This document shows, piece after piece, positions 1 to 8,411 of a stretch of 64,000 nt of DNA. Location of the stretch: the NCBI GenBank assembly GCA_963772635.1, contig CAVYYK010000035.1:62001-126000 (forward strand). The letters run 5' to 3'. The notes under the pieces are model-generated. The model ran no database searches. It saw only the letters and a program-made list of their open reading frames with translations, and was not told the DNA's origin. The position numbers and the translations under genes were made by a program. The DNA is from JAUXFS01 sp963772635 (GTDB lineage Bacteria > Pseudomonadota > Alphaproteobacteria > Rhodospirillales > Defluviicoccaceae). The number at the start of each line of letters is the position of its first letter. Position 1 is the first letter of the stretch.

Positions 1-360
1 GATGCCGATGATCGTCACGGTGACGGCGAGGCCGCCGCGAATCCGGCCGAACAACTGGGTGAAGCTCTCCATCATCTGTTCGGCGATGCCGGAGCGATCG
101 AGCATCAGGCCCATGAAGATGAACATGGGAAGCGCGACCAGCACCCAGTTCTGCATGGTGTTCCAAAGGTCGTCGACGGCCAGAGAGATGTAGGCCCAGT
201 CGATCCCGATGAAGGTGTCGAAGTACGTGTCGCATATGATCGAGATGGCGGCGAAGATGATTCCGATGCCGCCGAGCGTCCATGCGACCGGGAACCCGAC
301 GAACAACAGCCCGATGAAGGAGACGAACATCAGGACGGCGAGGACTTCGTTGATTTCCAT
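1..360 (-). CDS. dctM: TRAP transporter large permease DctM, N-terminal part (runs off window)
   Basis: N-terminal ~120 residues of the large membrane subunit of a tripartite ATP-independent periplasmic (TRAP) transporter, the ion-coupled solute channel in the inner membrane. Translation begins MEINEVLAVLMFVSFIGLLF and continues as hydrophobic helices with the DctM-like stretch WVLVALPMFIFMGLMLDRSG. A GGGGAAG ribosome site precedes the ATG at 360. The stop of dctQ lies 13 bp upstream, so dctP-dctQ-dctM form an operon. The C-terminal two thirds lie outside the window. The family is clear; the substrate is inferred from neighbours only. Confidence 0.88.
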   Translation of the reverse strand, partial: MEINEVLAVLMFVSFIGLLFVGFPVAWTLGGIGIIFAAISIICDTYFDTFIGIDWAYISLAVDDLWNTMQNWVLVALPMFIFMGLMLDRSGIAEQMMESFTQLFGRIRGGLAVTVTIIGI

Positions 361-372
361 TGTCCGCTTCCC

Positions 373-981
373 CTATCGCCCGTGGTTTTCCGATTGGCCG
401 CCGCCGAAGATCAGCGTCGCGGCCCGGATCAGCCGGGAGACGGCGGCGACGAGCAGGAGCGCATACCCGATAAACATGAACGCCTTCCAGATCGTGATGA
501 GAGGAAAGGGCAGGCCTCCGGGGCTGGCCGATGTCTCGCCAACCTCCAAAGAGTAGGAAATCAACGGTGGTGAATAGATCAGGATGACGAGGACGTAAGG
601 AATCAACAGGAACAGGATTCCCAAGAAATCGATCCAGGCCTTGGTTCGCGGCTTGAAGCGATCGTGGAAAATGTCGATGCGGATGTGGCTGTCGTTTTCC
701 ACGCAGAACGAGAGACCGATCAGGAACCCCAATGCGTAGATGAACGTTTGGGCTTCCTCGAAATAGATTCTGCCCTCGCCGAAGATGTAACGCATGGCGA
801 CGTTGACGACGATGATCGCAACGAGAGAGACCCAACAAAACCAGGATGCCGAATATCCGATCCAGCGGATGATCGCGTCCAAGGCATTGGTGAGTGCGGT
901 TCGAGGCAACTCGGTGTGGTGGATCAGGTCCTCCACGACGACATGGGGTTCGCCCCCGCCGGGTACATGCTGATCGGTCAT
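373..981 (-). CDS. dctQ: TRAP transporter small permease DctQ
   Basis: Small four-helix membrane subunit that links the periplasmic binding protein to DctM. The 202-residue product has about 45 hydrophilic N-terminal residues and then hydrophobic segments near residues 45-65, 82-100, 120-140 and 168-190, the DctQ topology. The segment YFEEAQTFIYALGFLIGLSF, followed by HIRIDIF, is typical of the family. GGAG lies about nine bases before the ATG at 981. It sits between dctP and dctM in the same orientation. Confidence 0.9.
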   Translation of the reverse strand: MTDQHVPGGGEPHVVVEDLIHHTELPRTALTNALDAIIRWIGYSASWFCWVSLVAIIVVNVAMRYIFGEGRIYFEEAQTFIYALGFLIGLSFCVENDSHIRIDIFHDRFKPRTKAWIDFLGILFLLIPYVLVILIYSPPLISYSLEVGETSASPGGLPFPLITIWKAFMFIGYALLLVAAVSRLIRAATLIFGGGQSENHGR

Positions 982-1030
982 CGGACTATTCTCCAGACAC
1001 TCACCACACCGGTTACTCGCTCAGGAACGC

Positions 1031-2115
1031 CTAGAAGTCGCGCGGCAGATAGCCGAATTGCTTCCAGACGTTATACTCCTTGCTGAACGCCTGTTGCGAA
1101 TCACAGATCTTCTTGAACATCGCGTCGTTCGCCGCTTCTTCGGCGAGGACTTCCTGCGTGACCTTGTAGAGTTCGCGCAGGATCGGTTCCGGCAGCTTGC
1201 GAGCCGTCACCCCCTTCGCGGGGAAACCGGCCATGACCGCGCCCTGGTTGTGTTCCGCCTTGGACAGGGCGTTGGTCACGCCCGCCTCGCACGCCAGGTT
1301 GATCAGGGCTCTCGACGAGTCCTCGAGACCGTCCCAGACCTCCTTGTTGACGAGCAGATGCTCCGCCGTGAACGGCTGGTGCCAACCGGGGAAGTAGTTG
1401 TTCTTGACGACCTGATAGAAGCCGAGCTTCTCATCCACCTCCGGCAACGAGAACTCGCTGGCGTCGATGGTGCCCTTCTCCAGGGCCTGGAAGATCTCGC
1501 CGCCCGGGATCATCGTCACCGAGGCACCCAACTTTTCCATAACCTTGCCGCCGAGGCCGGCAAACCGGATCTTGAGGCCCTTGACGTCGTCGAGGGACTT
1601 GATCTCGAACTTGAACCAGCCGGCGGTCTCCGGTCCAATGATGCCGCACAGAATCGGGTGGATGTTGACGGGCGCCATACAGCTCTTCGCCGAGCTGCTG
1701 ACCGCCGCCGTAGTACCACCAGGCATTGAATTCCCACGGCTCCATGCCGAACGGGACCGCCGCGATCAGCGGCGATCGCGGGAATTTTCCCCTGGTCGTA
1801 GCCCACCCAGGTGTAGCCGGCGGGGACCTTCTTGTCCTTGACCGCCTCCATGATCTGGAAGGGCGGCACGATCTTGCCCGGCTCTTCGATCTTGAACTGG
1901 ATGTTGCCGCCGCTGGCGGCGTTGACCTGGTCGGCGACCCAGGGGGCGTTGTCGCCGAGTGCCGGCAAGGTCGAAGCGAAGCCGATCGGCACCTTCCAGC
2001 GGACTTTTTCCTGGGCATTGGCCGGCGACGTCATCGCGCCGGCAACAAACGCGGCCGCCGCCACGGCCGATAGGGTTCCGTTAACGAAGCGTCGGTTCAG
2101 GTTGGTTTTCTTCAT
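1031..2115 (-). CDS. dctP: TRAP transporter substrate-binding protein DctP (frame broken twice)
   Basis: Periplasmic solute-binding protein of the TRAP system. It begins MKKTNLNRRFVNGTLSAVAA with a signal peptide ending near ANAQE. The body has family hallmarks such as EPWEFNAWWYYGGG and CGIIGPETAGWFKFEI. Three reading frames must be joined: residues up to GKIPAIA, then LIAAVPFGMEPWEF to GEELY, then APVNIHP to the end. Each join is explained by one extra G, near 1767 and near 1681; removing both gives an uninterrupted 360-residue protein of normal length. GAGGGAGA precedes the start. A 2-hydroxyacid such as lactate is a plausible ligand given the adjacent dehydrogenase, but this is inferred. 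Confidence 0.85.
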
Positions 2116-2534
2116 TTTGAGCGATCTCCCTCTTTTGATGAATGGACGCTCAACTCCCGTCGCACCGCGTCGGACGCGGGCAGCGGGATGTGGATGATAT
2201 GCAGATGAGAAACGACAACACGCGGGGACATGCGGGTCCCGCGACTGGCCTTGGAGGTCGGGCTCGTTGGTCCCGTGCGCCCCAGAAAGAACTCAAGCAA
2301 TCGAGCTTGTTTCACCGCTACCTCCCTGTTTTTTTTATCGTCGTCACGGCCTCTCCGGGCCGTCAAGGCGACTTCGCCTTATATTAAGCAATAACCGCAT
2401 TGGCACACCCGAACAATATTTTTCCTCCCGAACGGACGACTCGCGGAAAGTTTTCTTCGGGTCGCCCGAGAGAAGCGCCGGGGTTCCATGTGAGCCCCAG
2501 GCCGAGTTTGGGAGGACTGCTTTCGGCACCTGTT
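2116..2534. other. Intergenic region between dctP and the FAD dehydrogenase
   Basis: This 419-bp stretch should hold the promoter of the TRAP operon, since dctP starts at 2115 on the minus strand, and the 3' end of the dehydrogenase transcript. The only structure I could point to is a short perfect palindrome, AAGGCG-ACTT-CGCCTT, at 2365-2380, beside an AT-rich patch. Short reading frames here show no family features and I do not call a gene. Confidence 0.4.
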
Positions 2535-5387
2535 TCACGGTTGTTGGTCCGCGGCTGTTTCGGTGCATCGATCGACGAGATAGACGATCGAGCGATAGTG
2601 GCGTCCGCTGTGCATCGAAAGGCCGATCTCACAGGTGCGGCTCGTCGAGTATCCCGCCGTGCACTCCGGCGGCAGTTCGGATCGAAGGTTTCTCAGGGCG
2701 TTGGCATTGAGCTCGGGCACCGTGAAGCCTTTGTCGCCGGCCCAGCCGCAACAGGTAATGTCATCGGGGACGATCACTTTATCCGCGCACCATTCGGCGA
2801 TCCGCTTGAGCTTTTCCGCCAACCCCATCTTGATGACGCTACAGGTGGCGTGGATCGCGACGGTCTCGGGGGCTTTGGTAAACCTGAGCTGCTCGGGGAG
2901 CACGTCGTGGATGAAGTCGACGATATCGAACACCCGGATCGGCGCTTGGCTTTCGCGCTTGAACCGATAGGTGCAGAGGCTGGTATCCATCACCACCGGA
3001 TCCCGGCCGTTGCCGCTCGCTTCCATCAGCGCGGATTCCAATTCGCGCAGCTTGGCCTCGGCTTGCGGCGCGGCGCCCTTGCTCTCGAAGGGCGTTCCAC
3101 AGCACAAGGAAGCGCGCTTCTCCGGATAGATCACGTCGTAGCCGGCCTTGCGCAGGAGCGCCTCGGTCTTGGCGAACAGCGGTTCGCGCTCCGGGTCGCC
3201 ATTGGCCGGCCCCATCATCTGGCTGGCGCAGCTCGGAAAGTAGACGATGCGTTTTCCACCGTTTCCGCCGTTCGGACGCGCCTTCGGCGTCCGGGCGGCG
3301 GTCGGCATATAGGCGTTCCAGGCGGGCACGCGATTGCCCAGCGACTTCCGCACCGCGCCGGTCATCTTCACCATTGCGGATTTCCCGACGACCTTTTCGG
3401 CGACGCCTCCGGCGGCCAAGCCCAAGCGCGTTGCCGAGGAGACCAGGGCGTAGTGGTCGGCGGCAAGGCCCGCAATCCGGCGCCCGAACGAGCCCATTTC
3501 TCGGCCGCGTATGGCCTTCATCATCTTGCCGGTATCGATCTCCACCGGGCAGGCGACGGAGCACAGGCCGTCGCCCGCGCAGGTGTCGATCGCCTGATAC
3601 TGGTAGAGATCGCGCAGGGAGCGCCGGGTCGCGCCATCGCCACCGGCCGCCTCGAGGCGCGCCAGTTCACGGAGACCGACGATGCGTTGGCGCGGTGTCA
3701 GCGTCAGCGCCCGCGACGGGCACCAGGGCTCGCAGAAGCCGCACTCGATGCACTTGTCGACCAGCGGGTCGACCGCCGGCATCGGCTTGAGGTTCCTGAG
3801 GTGGACATGAGGATCATCGTTGAGGATGACCCCGGGGTTGAGGATGTTGTCGGGATCGAAGATTTCCTTGATCCGCTTCATCAGCCGATAGGCGTCCGAG
3901 CCCCATTCCAGCTCGACGTAGGGCGCGATATTGCGCCCGGTGCTGTGCTCGGCCTTGAGCGAGCCATCATACTTGTCGACGACCATGTGGCAGAGCTCGT
4001 CCATGAACCGCCCGTAGCGATCGACCTCCGCCGCCTGGCCGAAATCCTGGGTGAACACGAAGTGGAGGTTGCCCTCCAGGGCATGGCCGAAAATGATCGC
4101 CTCGTGGTAGCCGTGCTTGCCGAGCAACGACTGCAGGTCGACGGTGGCGTCGGCGAGCTTGGGGACGTCGAACGCCACGTCCTCGATGACCACGGTGGTT
4201 CCCGCGTCGCGCACGGCGCCGACGGCCGGAAACAGCCCCTTGCGGATCTTCCAGAGCTTGGCGTTCTCCTCCGCCACGTCGGTAAAACTGACGGGAAACA
4301 GCGTCTCGATATCGGAAAGCGCGGTGCCGATGGCGGCGATCTGCTCGGCGAGCCGTTCACGGTCGCTGCCGCGGGTCTCGACCAGCAAGGCGGTCGCGGA
4401 CCCGGGGAGAGCTTTCAGGAAATCGGGCATGCCGGGCTTGGTCTCGACCGAGCGCAACGCCGCCCGGTCCATCAGTTCGACCGCGGCGACGGGGGCTGTC
4501 TTGAGCACGGCGACGGCCCGGCAAGCGGTGTGGATATCGGCAAAGAGGATGAGGGCGCTCGCCTTGTGGCGGTGTTCTTCGACCGTGCGCAAGGTGATCT
4601 CGGAGATGAAGCCGAGGGTTCCCTCGGATCCGATCATCAGGTGCTGAAGGACCTCGAACGGGTCCTCGAAATCGACGAGGGCGTTGAGGCTGTATCCGGT
4701 GGTGTTCTTGATCCTGAACTTCTCGCGGATCCGGTCGGCGAGGGGTTTGTTGTCGCGGGCGCCGCGGGCCAGCGAGTCGAGATCGTCGAGGAGCTTGCCA
4801 TGACTAGCGGCGAATGCCTTGCGGCTCTCCGCATCTCCGGTATCGACGACGACGCCGTCGGCCAGCACGACGCGCATGCTCTTCAATGTCTTGTAACTGT
4901 TCTGGGCGGTTCCGCAGCACATGCCGCTGGCATTGTTGGCGGCGATGCCGCCGATCTTGGCGGCGTCGATCGACGCGGGATCGGGGCCGATCTTGCGGTC
5001 GTAGGCGGCCAGGCGCGCATTGGCGTGGCCACCGATAACGCCGGGCTGGAGGGTTATCTCCGCCCCCTCGGCGCCGACCGTATGGCCACGCCATCCGGTT
5101 CCCAGCCTGACCAGGATCGAGTCGGTGACCGCTTGACCGGACAGCGAGGTGCCGGCGGCGCGGAAGGTCACCGGTGTCCTCGATTTTCCCGCCAGGCGCA
5201 GGGTCCGCACGACCTCGTCCTCGTCGACGACCTCGACGACCAGCTTCGGGATCAGCCGGTAGAAGCTGGCATCGGTTCCGTAGGCCAGGGTCCGCAGGGG
5301 ATCGCTGACCAGCCGGGATTCGGGAATGAACGAACCCAGTTCGCGGTACACCTCATCGTACGGATGCGGAAGCGACGGGAGGGGCAT
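2535..5387 (-). CDS. FAD-binding and (Fe-S)-binding D-2-hydroxyacid dehydrogenase (Dld-II/YdiJ type)
   Basis: A 950-residue fusion of a GlcD-like flavoprotein and a GlpC/LldE-like iron-sulfur module, expected to oxidise a D-2-hydroxyacid (D-lactate or D-2-hydroxyglutarate) and pass electrons to quinone. The N-terminal PCMH-type FAD domain shows PVTFRAAGTSLSGQA near residues 75-90 and NNASGM near 155. FAD-oxidase C-terminal features follow to about 530, then CIECGFCEPWCPS and CAGDGLCSVACP binding 4Fe-4S clusters, then two CCG domains (ASLCCGTPFESKG and ITCCGWAGDKGF). The length matches single-chain Dld-II enzymes. The divergent GntR-type regulator and the TRAP operon suggest one uptake and oxidation pathway. 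D-lactate is the favoured substrate by context, not proven. Confidence 0.85.
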   Translation of the reverse strand: MPLPSLPHPYDEVYRELGSFIPESRLVSDPLRTLAYGTDASFYRLIPKLVVEVVDEDEVVRTLRLAGKSRTPVTFRAAGTSLSGQAVTDSILVRLGTGWRGHTVGAEGAEITLQPGVIGGHANARLAAYDRKIGPDPASIDAAKIGGIAANNASGMCCGTAQNSYKTLKSMRVVLADGVVVDTGDAESRKAFAASHGKLLDDLDSLARGARDNKPLADRIREKFRIKNTTGYSLNALVDFEDPFEVLQHLMIGSEGTLGFISEITLRTVEEHRHKASALILFADIHTACRAVAVLKTAPVAAVELMDRAALRSVETKPGMPDFLKALPGSATALLVETRGSDRERLAEQIAAIGTALSDIETLFPVSFTDVAEENAKLWKIRKGLFPAVGAVRDAGTTVVIEDVAFDVPKLADATVDLQSLLGKHGYHEAIIFGHALEGNLHFVFTQDFGQAAEVDRYGRFMDELCHMVVDKYDGSLKAEHSTGRNIAPYVELEWGSDAYRLMKRIKEIFDPDNILNPGVILNDDPHVHLRNLKPMPAVDPLVDKCIECGFCEPWCPSRALTLTPRQRIVGLRELARLEAAGGDGATRRSLRDLYQYQAIDTCAGDGLCSVACPVEIDTGKMMKAIRGREMGSFGRRIAGLAADHYALVSSATRLGLAAGGVAEKVVGKSAMVKMTGAVRKSLGNRVPAWNAYMPTAARTPKARPNGGNGGKRIVYFPSCASQMMGPANGDPEREPLFAKTEALLRKAGYDVIYPEKRASLCCGTPFESKGAAPQAEAKLRELESALMEASGNGRDPVVMDTSLCTYRFKRESQAPIRVFDIVDFIHDVLPEQLRFTKAPETVAIHATCSVIKMGLAEKLKRIAEWCADKVIVPDDITCCGWAGDKGFTVPELNANALRNLRSELPPECTAGYSTSRTCEIGLSMHSGRHYRSIVYLVDRCTETAADQQP

Positions 5388-5536
5388 GGCTACGAATATC
5401 TGGCAGCGATTGCAGATGGATACGGGCGGACCCTAATGCTCGATATCAGTAGATTCGAGACTGACAACACGGATTCTTGATCCTCCCGAGTGTTTTTTCG
5501 ATCTCCACCAACGGACAAGACTGTGGACTGGTTTAT

Positions 5537-5564
5537 TGGTAAGATCATATAATTGGTCAGACCA
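5537..5564. promoter_or_regulatory. Tandem operator palindromes for the divergent FadR/LldR-type regulator
   Basis: Two palindromes of the TGGT-N3-ACCA type lie 17 bp apart in the divergent intergenic region. The perfect one, TGGTCAGACCA, is at 5554-5564; the other, TGGTAAGATCA, is at 5537-5547 with one mismatch. The FadR/PdhR/LldR branch of GntR regulators is known to bind TGGT-N3-ACCA sites. They are therefore the likely binding sites controlling both the dehydrogenase and the regulator itself. Confidence 0.65.
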
Positions 5565-5632
5565 CTTTACGGAGTTGTCGATCGGCCTGTCAAGAGACGG
5601 CATCGTGGACGGCGGATTGGGTGAGGCGGCGG

Positions 5633-6406
5633 ATGACCCGATTGGAATTTGAAAGCATCAAGGTTGCCAAGGTGTCGGATTCGATCGTCGATCAGCTGGA
5701 GCAGATGATCCTCGACGGGGTCCTGAAACCGGGTGACCGGCTTCCCGCCGAGCGGGAACTCGCCCAGCAGCTCGATGTTTCGCGTCCCTCGTTGCGCGAG
5801 GCGATCGTCGTCATGGAGTCGAAGGGTCTGCTGCAGGTCCGGCGTGGCGGCGGAACCTTCGTCTGCGATGTCGTCGCCCATACCATCACCGACCCGCTGG
5901 TCCATCTCCTCAAGAGGCACCCCGATGCCACCTACGACGTCGTCGAGCTGCGCCTGTCGCTCGAGGAAGTGGCGGCCTACTACGCGGCTCTTCGCGCCAA
6001 CGAGGCCGACAGAAAGGTCCTGGCACTTCGTCTTGAAGCGCTCATGTCGTCTTACGAAGCAAATGACACCGAGCACACCGCCGAGGTGGATGTCGAATTT
6101 CACATGGCGATCGCCGAAGCTTCTCATAACGTTGCCCTTGTTCTGGTCATGCGGGGCCTGTTCAATCTTTTGCGTGTCAGCATCCTCAACAATCTTGAGA
6201 AGATCTATAAAGAGGCGGGCGGCAAGGCGATCATCGCCAGCCAGCATCGGGAGCTGTTCAATGCGGTCATGGCCGGGGAGGCCGAGGCCGCGCGCGAGGC
6301 CGCACACACGCACCTCGCCTTTGTCGCCGCCACGTTGCGGGAAGGGGTCGAGGAAACGGCACGCGAGAAACGCTCGCGACGGAGACTCCAAAACCTGGAG
6401 GAGTGA
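5633..6406 (+). CDS. GntR-family transcriptional regulator, FadR/LldR subfamily (FCD domain)
   Basis: A 257-residue regulator with an N-terminal winged helix (GDRLPAERELAQQLDVSRPS then LREAI) and a helical FCD ligand-binding domain. The latter carries a metal/ligand site of the D-x3-H...H...H type (VEFHMAIAEASHN, then QHRELFNA and AHTHLAF). It probably senses a carboxylic acid and represses the divergent dehydrogenase gene. I prefer ATG 5633, which has GAGG six bases upstream; an in-frame GTG at 5621 would add four residues. Pyruvate, lactate or a related hydroxyacid are candidate effectors. Confidence 0.88.
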   Translation: MTRLEFESIKVAKVSDSIVDQLEQMILDGVLKPGDRLPAERELAQQLDVSRPSLREAIVVMESKGLLQVRRGGGTFVCDVVAHTITDPLVHLLKRHPDATYDVVELRLSLEEVAAYYAALRANEADRKVLALRLEALMSSYEANDTEHTAEVDVEFHMAIAEASHNVALVLVMRGLFNLLRVSILNNLEKIYKEAGGKAIIASQHRELFNAVMAGEAEAAREAAHTHLAFVAATLREGVEETAREKRSRRRLQNLEE

Positions 6407-6692
6407 AACGACCGCAAGAATCTGCAAGAACAGCGTCGATTGTGTCCGGGTGAAGGTTGCGTGCCCAAGTTTAGCCGGAAATCCGCGATACCCCCTTCGA
6501 AGCTCGCGGTCGACGGCGGTCGGTCCGGTAAATGTCCCCTGAGCGAGGGGGGAACGCCGGCGATTGCGATGGCGCGCTCGATCCTCGGCGTTCGAAAGCA
6601 AGTCTCCGCTTGATTTCTGCGCCTTGATCGGCAGTGTTAGGCTTTGTGTTGAGGTCCGCGGCGGGGCCCGTGGTTTCCGGGAGTGGGTTGGT

Positions 6693-7337
6693 ATGATTTT
6701 GGTCTGGCGAATGGCGAGAACGGCGAGATACCTCGGGGCGAGCCTGATCGTATTGCTGGGATTTCTGGTTCTTCCCGATCAGGCTCTGTCCGACGATACG
6801 GCCAATCAGGCAAGCAAATTCATCGAGGACCTCTCCGGTCAGGCGGTTGAGGCGTTGACCGATCCGAACATCTCTCGCGAGGAGCGCGAGACTCGGTTCA
6901 GGAAACTTCTGAATCAGCATTTCGCGGTCAACACCATTGGTCAGTGGGTGCTCGGTCGATACTGGAAAACGGCGACCCTGGAGGAGCGGAAGGAATACCT
7001 CAGTCTGTTCGAGGACCTTCTCGTCGTCACCTACGTCAACCGCTTTGAGCGCTACTCGGGTGAGACCCTGTCGATTGAAAAGGCGCTTGTCGATGAGAGG
7101 AGCGGAGACGTGGTGGTGTTTTCCCAGTTAAACCGTCCCGACGGCTCTCCCGTGGTCAGCGTCGGCTGGCGCCTGCGCAGCATGGGGGATTCGTTCAAGG
7201 TCATCGACGTTCTGGTCCAAGGGGTCAGCATGGGCCAGACCCAGCGCTCCGAGTTTGCTTCGGTCATCCGCAAGCACGGCGGAAAGGTGGGAGGATTGCT
7301 GGCCGAATTGCGCCAGCGGGTGAAAGGAAACGCGTGA
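6693..7337 (+). CDS. hpnM: HpnM, hopanoid-associated MlaC/Ttg2D-like periplasmic protein
   Basis: A 214-residue exported protein of the MlaC/toluene-tolerance family, which carries lipids across the periplasm. The N terminus has a signal peptide (RYLGASLIVLLGFLVLP, cleavage near QALSDD). The mature part shows typical MlaC stretches: LLNQHFAVNTIGQWVLGRYW, YVNRFERYSGETL and VSVGWRLRSM-x4-KVIDVLVQGVSM. The ATG at 6693 gives a proper signal peptide; an in-frame ATG at 6564 would add 43 unsupported residues. It stands directly before hpnC, which favours HpnM over a generic MlaC. Its partner HpnN is 12 kb away. Confidence 0.8.
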   Translation: MILVWRMARTARYLGASLIVLLGFLVLPDQALSDDTANQASKFIEDLSGQAVEALTDPNISREERETRFRKLLNQHFAVNTIGQWVLGRYWKTATLEERKEYLSLFEDLLVVTYVNRFERYSGETLSIEKALVDERSGDVVVFSQLNRPDGSPVVSVGWRLRSMGDSFKVIDVLVQGVSMGQTQRSEFASVIRKHGGKVGGLLAELRQRVKGNA

Positions 7338-7377
7338 TCGCCGACACGACTGCGCCGGCGGCGGCAATCGCCCGGGG

Positions 7378-8229
7378 ATGACCGCTGTCCAGCCGACCGT
7401 CGCCGAGACGCCGTCCGGCAAGGACGCGACCTACGAGAATTTCCCGGTGGGTTCGTGGTTGCTGCCGGCGAAATTGCGGCCGCACGTGGCGGTGTTCTAC
7501 GCCTATGCCCGGGCGATCGACGACATCGCCGACAACCCGGATCTGCCGGCGGAGGAGAAGATCTTACGCCTCGACGGGTTCGAGCGGGCGCTCCTCGGCC
7601 GCGAGCCCGAAGGCGCCGCCTTCGCCAAGGCTCACACCATGCGCGAAAGCCTCGCCGAGACCGATGTCGCTCCCCGCCACTGTCTGGATCTCATCGCCGC
7701 TTTCAAGCAGGATGCGATCAAGCTGCGCTATGCGGACTGGGACGATCTGATCGGGTATTGCATGCTTTCGGCGGCGCCGGTCGGACGCTACCTGGTCGAC
7801 CTCCATGGCGGGTCCGCCCACGGGTATGGGCCGTCGGACGCGCTCTGCAACGCCCTGCAGGTGATCAACCATTTGCAGGACTGCCAGGAAGACTATCGAT
7901 CGCTCAATCGGGTCTATCTGCCCCTTGACTGGATGGCGGAAACGGGGGCCGCGGTCGAGGACCTCGACCGGTCGGTCACGGGCACCCCTCTGCGGAGAGT
8001 GATCGACAGGACCCTCGACGGGGTCGAGGCGTTGCTCGAGGCGGCGGCGGTGTTGCCCGCGGGATTGGCGAGCCGGCGACTGGCCATGGAATCGGCGGCT
8101 ATTCTCGATATTGCCCGGATGCTGACGTATCGTCTCCGCCACGGCGATCCATTGGCCGGACGCATCGAGCTTTCCAAATCGGAGTACCTGTGGTGCTGCA
8201 TGCGGGGGGCCGCGTCGTCTTTATTGTAG
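7378..8229 (+). CDS. hpnC: HpnC, hydroxysqualene synthase (squalene synthase-like)
   Basis: A 283-residue trans-isoprenyl-diphosphate synthase-fold enzyme that hydrates presqualene diphosphate to hydroxysqualene in the bacterial HpnCDE squalene route. Two aspartate-rich Mg-binding motifs are visible: DDIAD at residues 48-52 and DCQED near 168-172. The N-terminal ENFPVGSWLLPAKLRPHV is characteristic of HpnC. It starts 40 bp after hpnM and leads the hpnC-B-D-E-shc-hpnG series. The frame is intact and of normal length. Confidence 0.93.
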   Translation: MTAVQPTVAETPSGKDATYENFPVGSWLLPAKLRPHVAVFYAYARAIDDIADNPDLPAEEKILRLDGFERALLGREPEGAAFAKAHTMRESLAETDVAPRHCLDLIAAFKQDAIKLRYADWDDLIGYCMLSAAPVGRYLVDLHGGSAHGYGPSDALCNALQVINHLQDCQEDYRSLNRVYLPLDWMAETGAAVEDLDRSVTGTPLRRVIDRTLDGVEALLEAAAVLPAGLASRRLAMESAAILDIARMLTYRLRHGDPLAGRIELSKSEYLWCCMRGAASSLL

Positions 8230-8230
8230 A

Positions 8231-8390
8231 GTTAGGAACTTTAATGTAAGATTGGAAACGCCAACGAAAAGTTGGAAACGCCAACGAAAAGTTGGAAACT
8301 TTAATATAAAGTAGAAGCGCCAAAAGAAAAGTAAAAACGCCAAAAGAAAAATAGAAACGGCAATATAAAGTGAGAAATGCCAATACACCT
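8231..8390. repeat. AT-rich tandem array with exact 20-bp period (8 units)
   Basis: Eight consecutive 20-bp units fill the gap between hpnC and hpnB. The best-conserved unit is GTTGGAAACGCCAACGAAAA (8271-8290). The flanking units diverge but keep the period, with A-runs once per unit, and several keep a small TTGG-AAACG-CCAA inverted repeat. The array is far more AT-rich than the genes on both sides. A 20-bp period does not maintain a reading frame, so it is not coding. It lies directly upstream of the hpnB start. Confidence 0.85.
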
Positions 8391-8411
8391 AGCGGAGAAT
8401 AGGGGTAGGGG

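Noticed and set aside
2112..2366. 84-codon minus-strand frame upstream of dctP
   Set aside because: It overlaps the dctP start and promoter region and has no family features.
2400..5480. A 1026-codon open frame on the plus strand opposite the FAD dehydrogenase
   Set aside because: It mirrors the real gene exactly, is rich in R/G/H/D residues typical of antisense frames in GC-rich DNA, and shows no domain. The minus-strand protein has all expected motifs.
8231..8390. 20-bp repeats considered as CRISPR or as a repeat-containing gene
   Set aside because: There are no spacers between units, and a 20-bp period breaks every reading frame.
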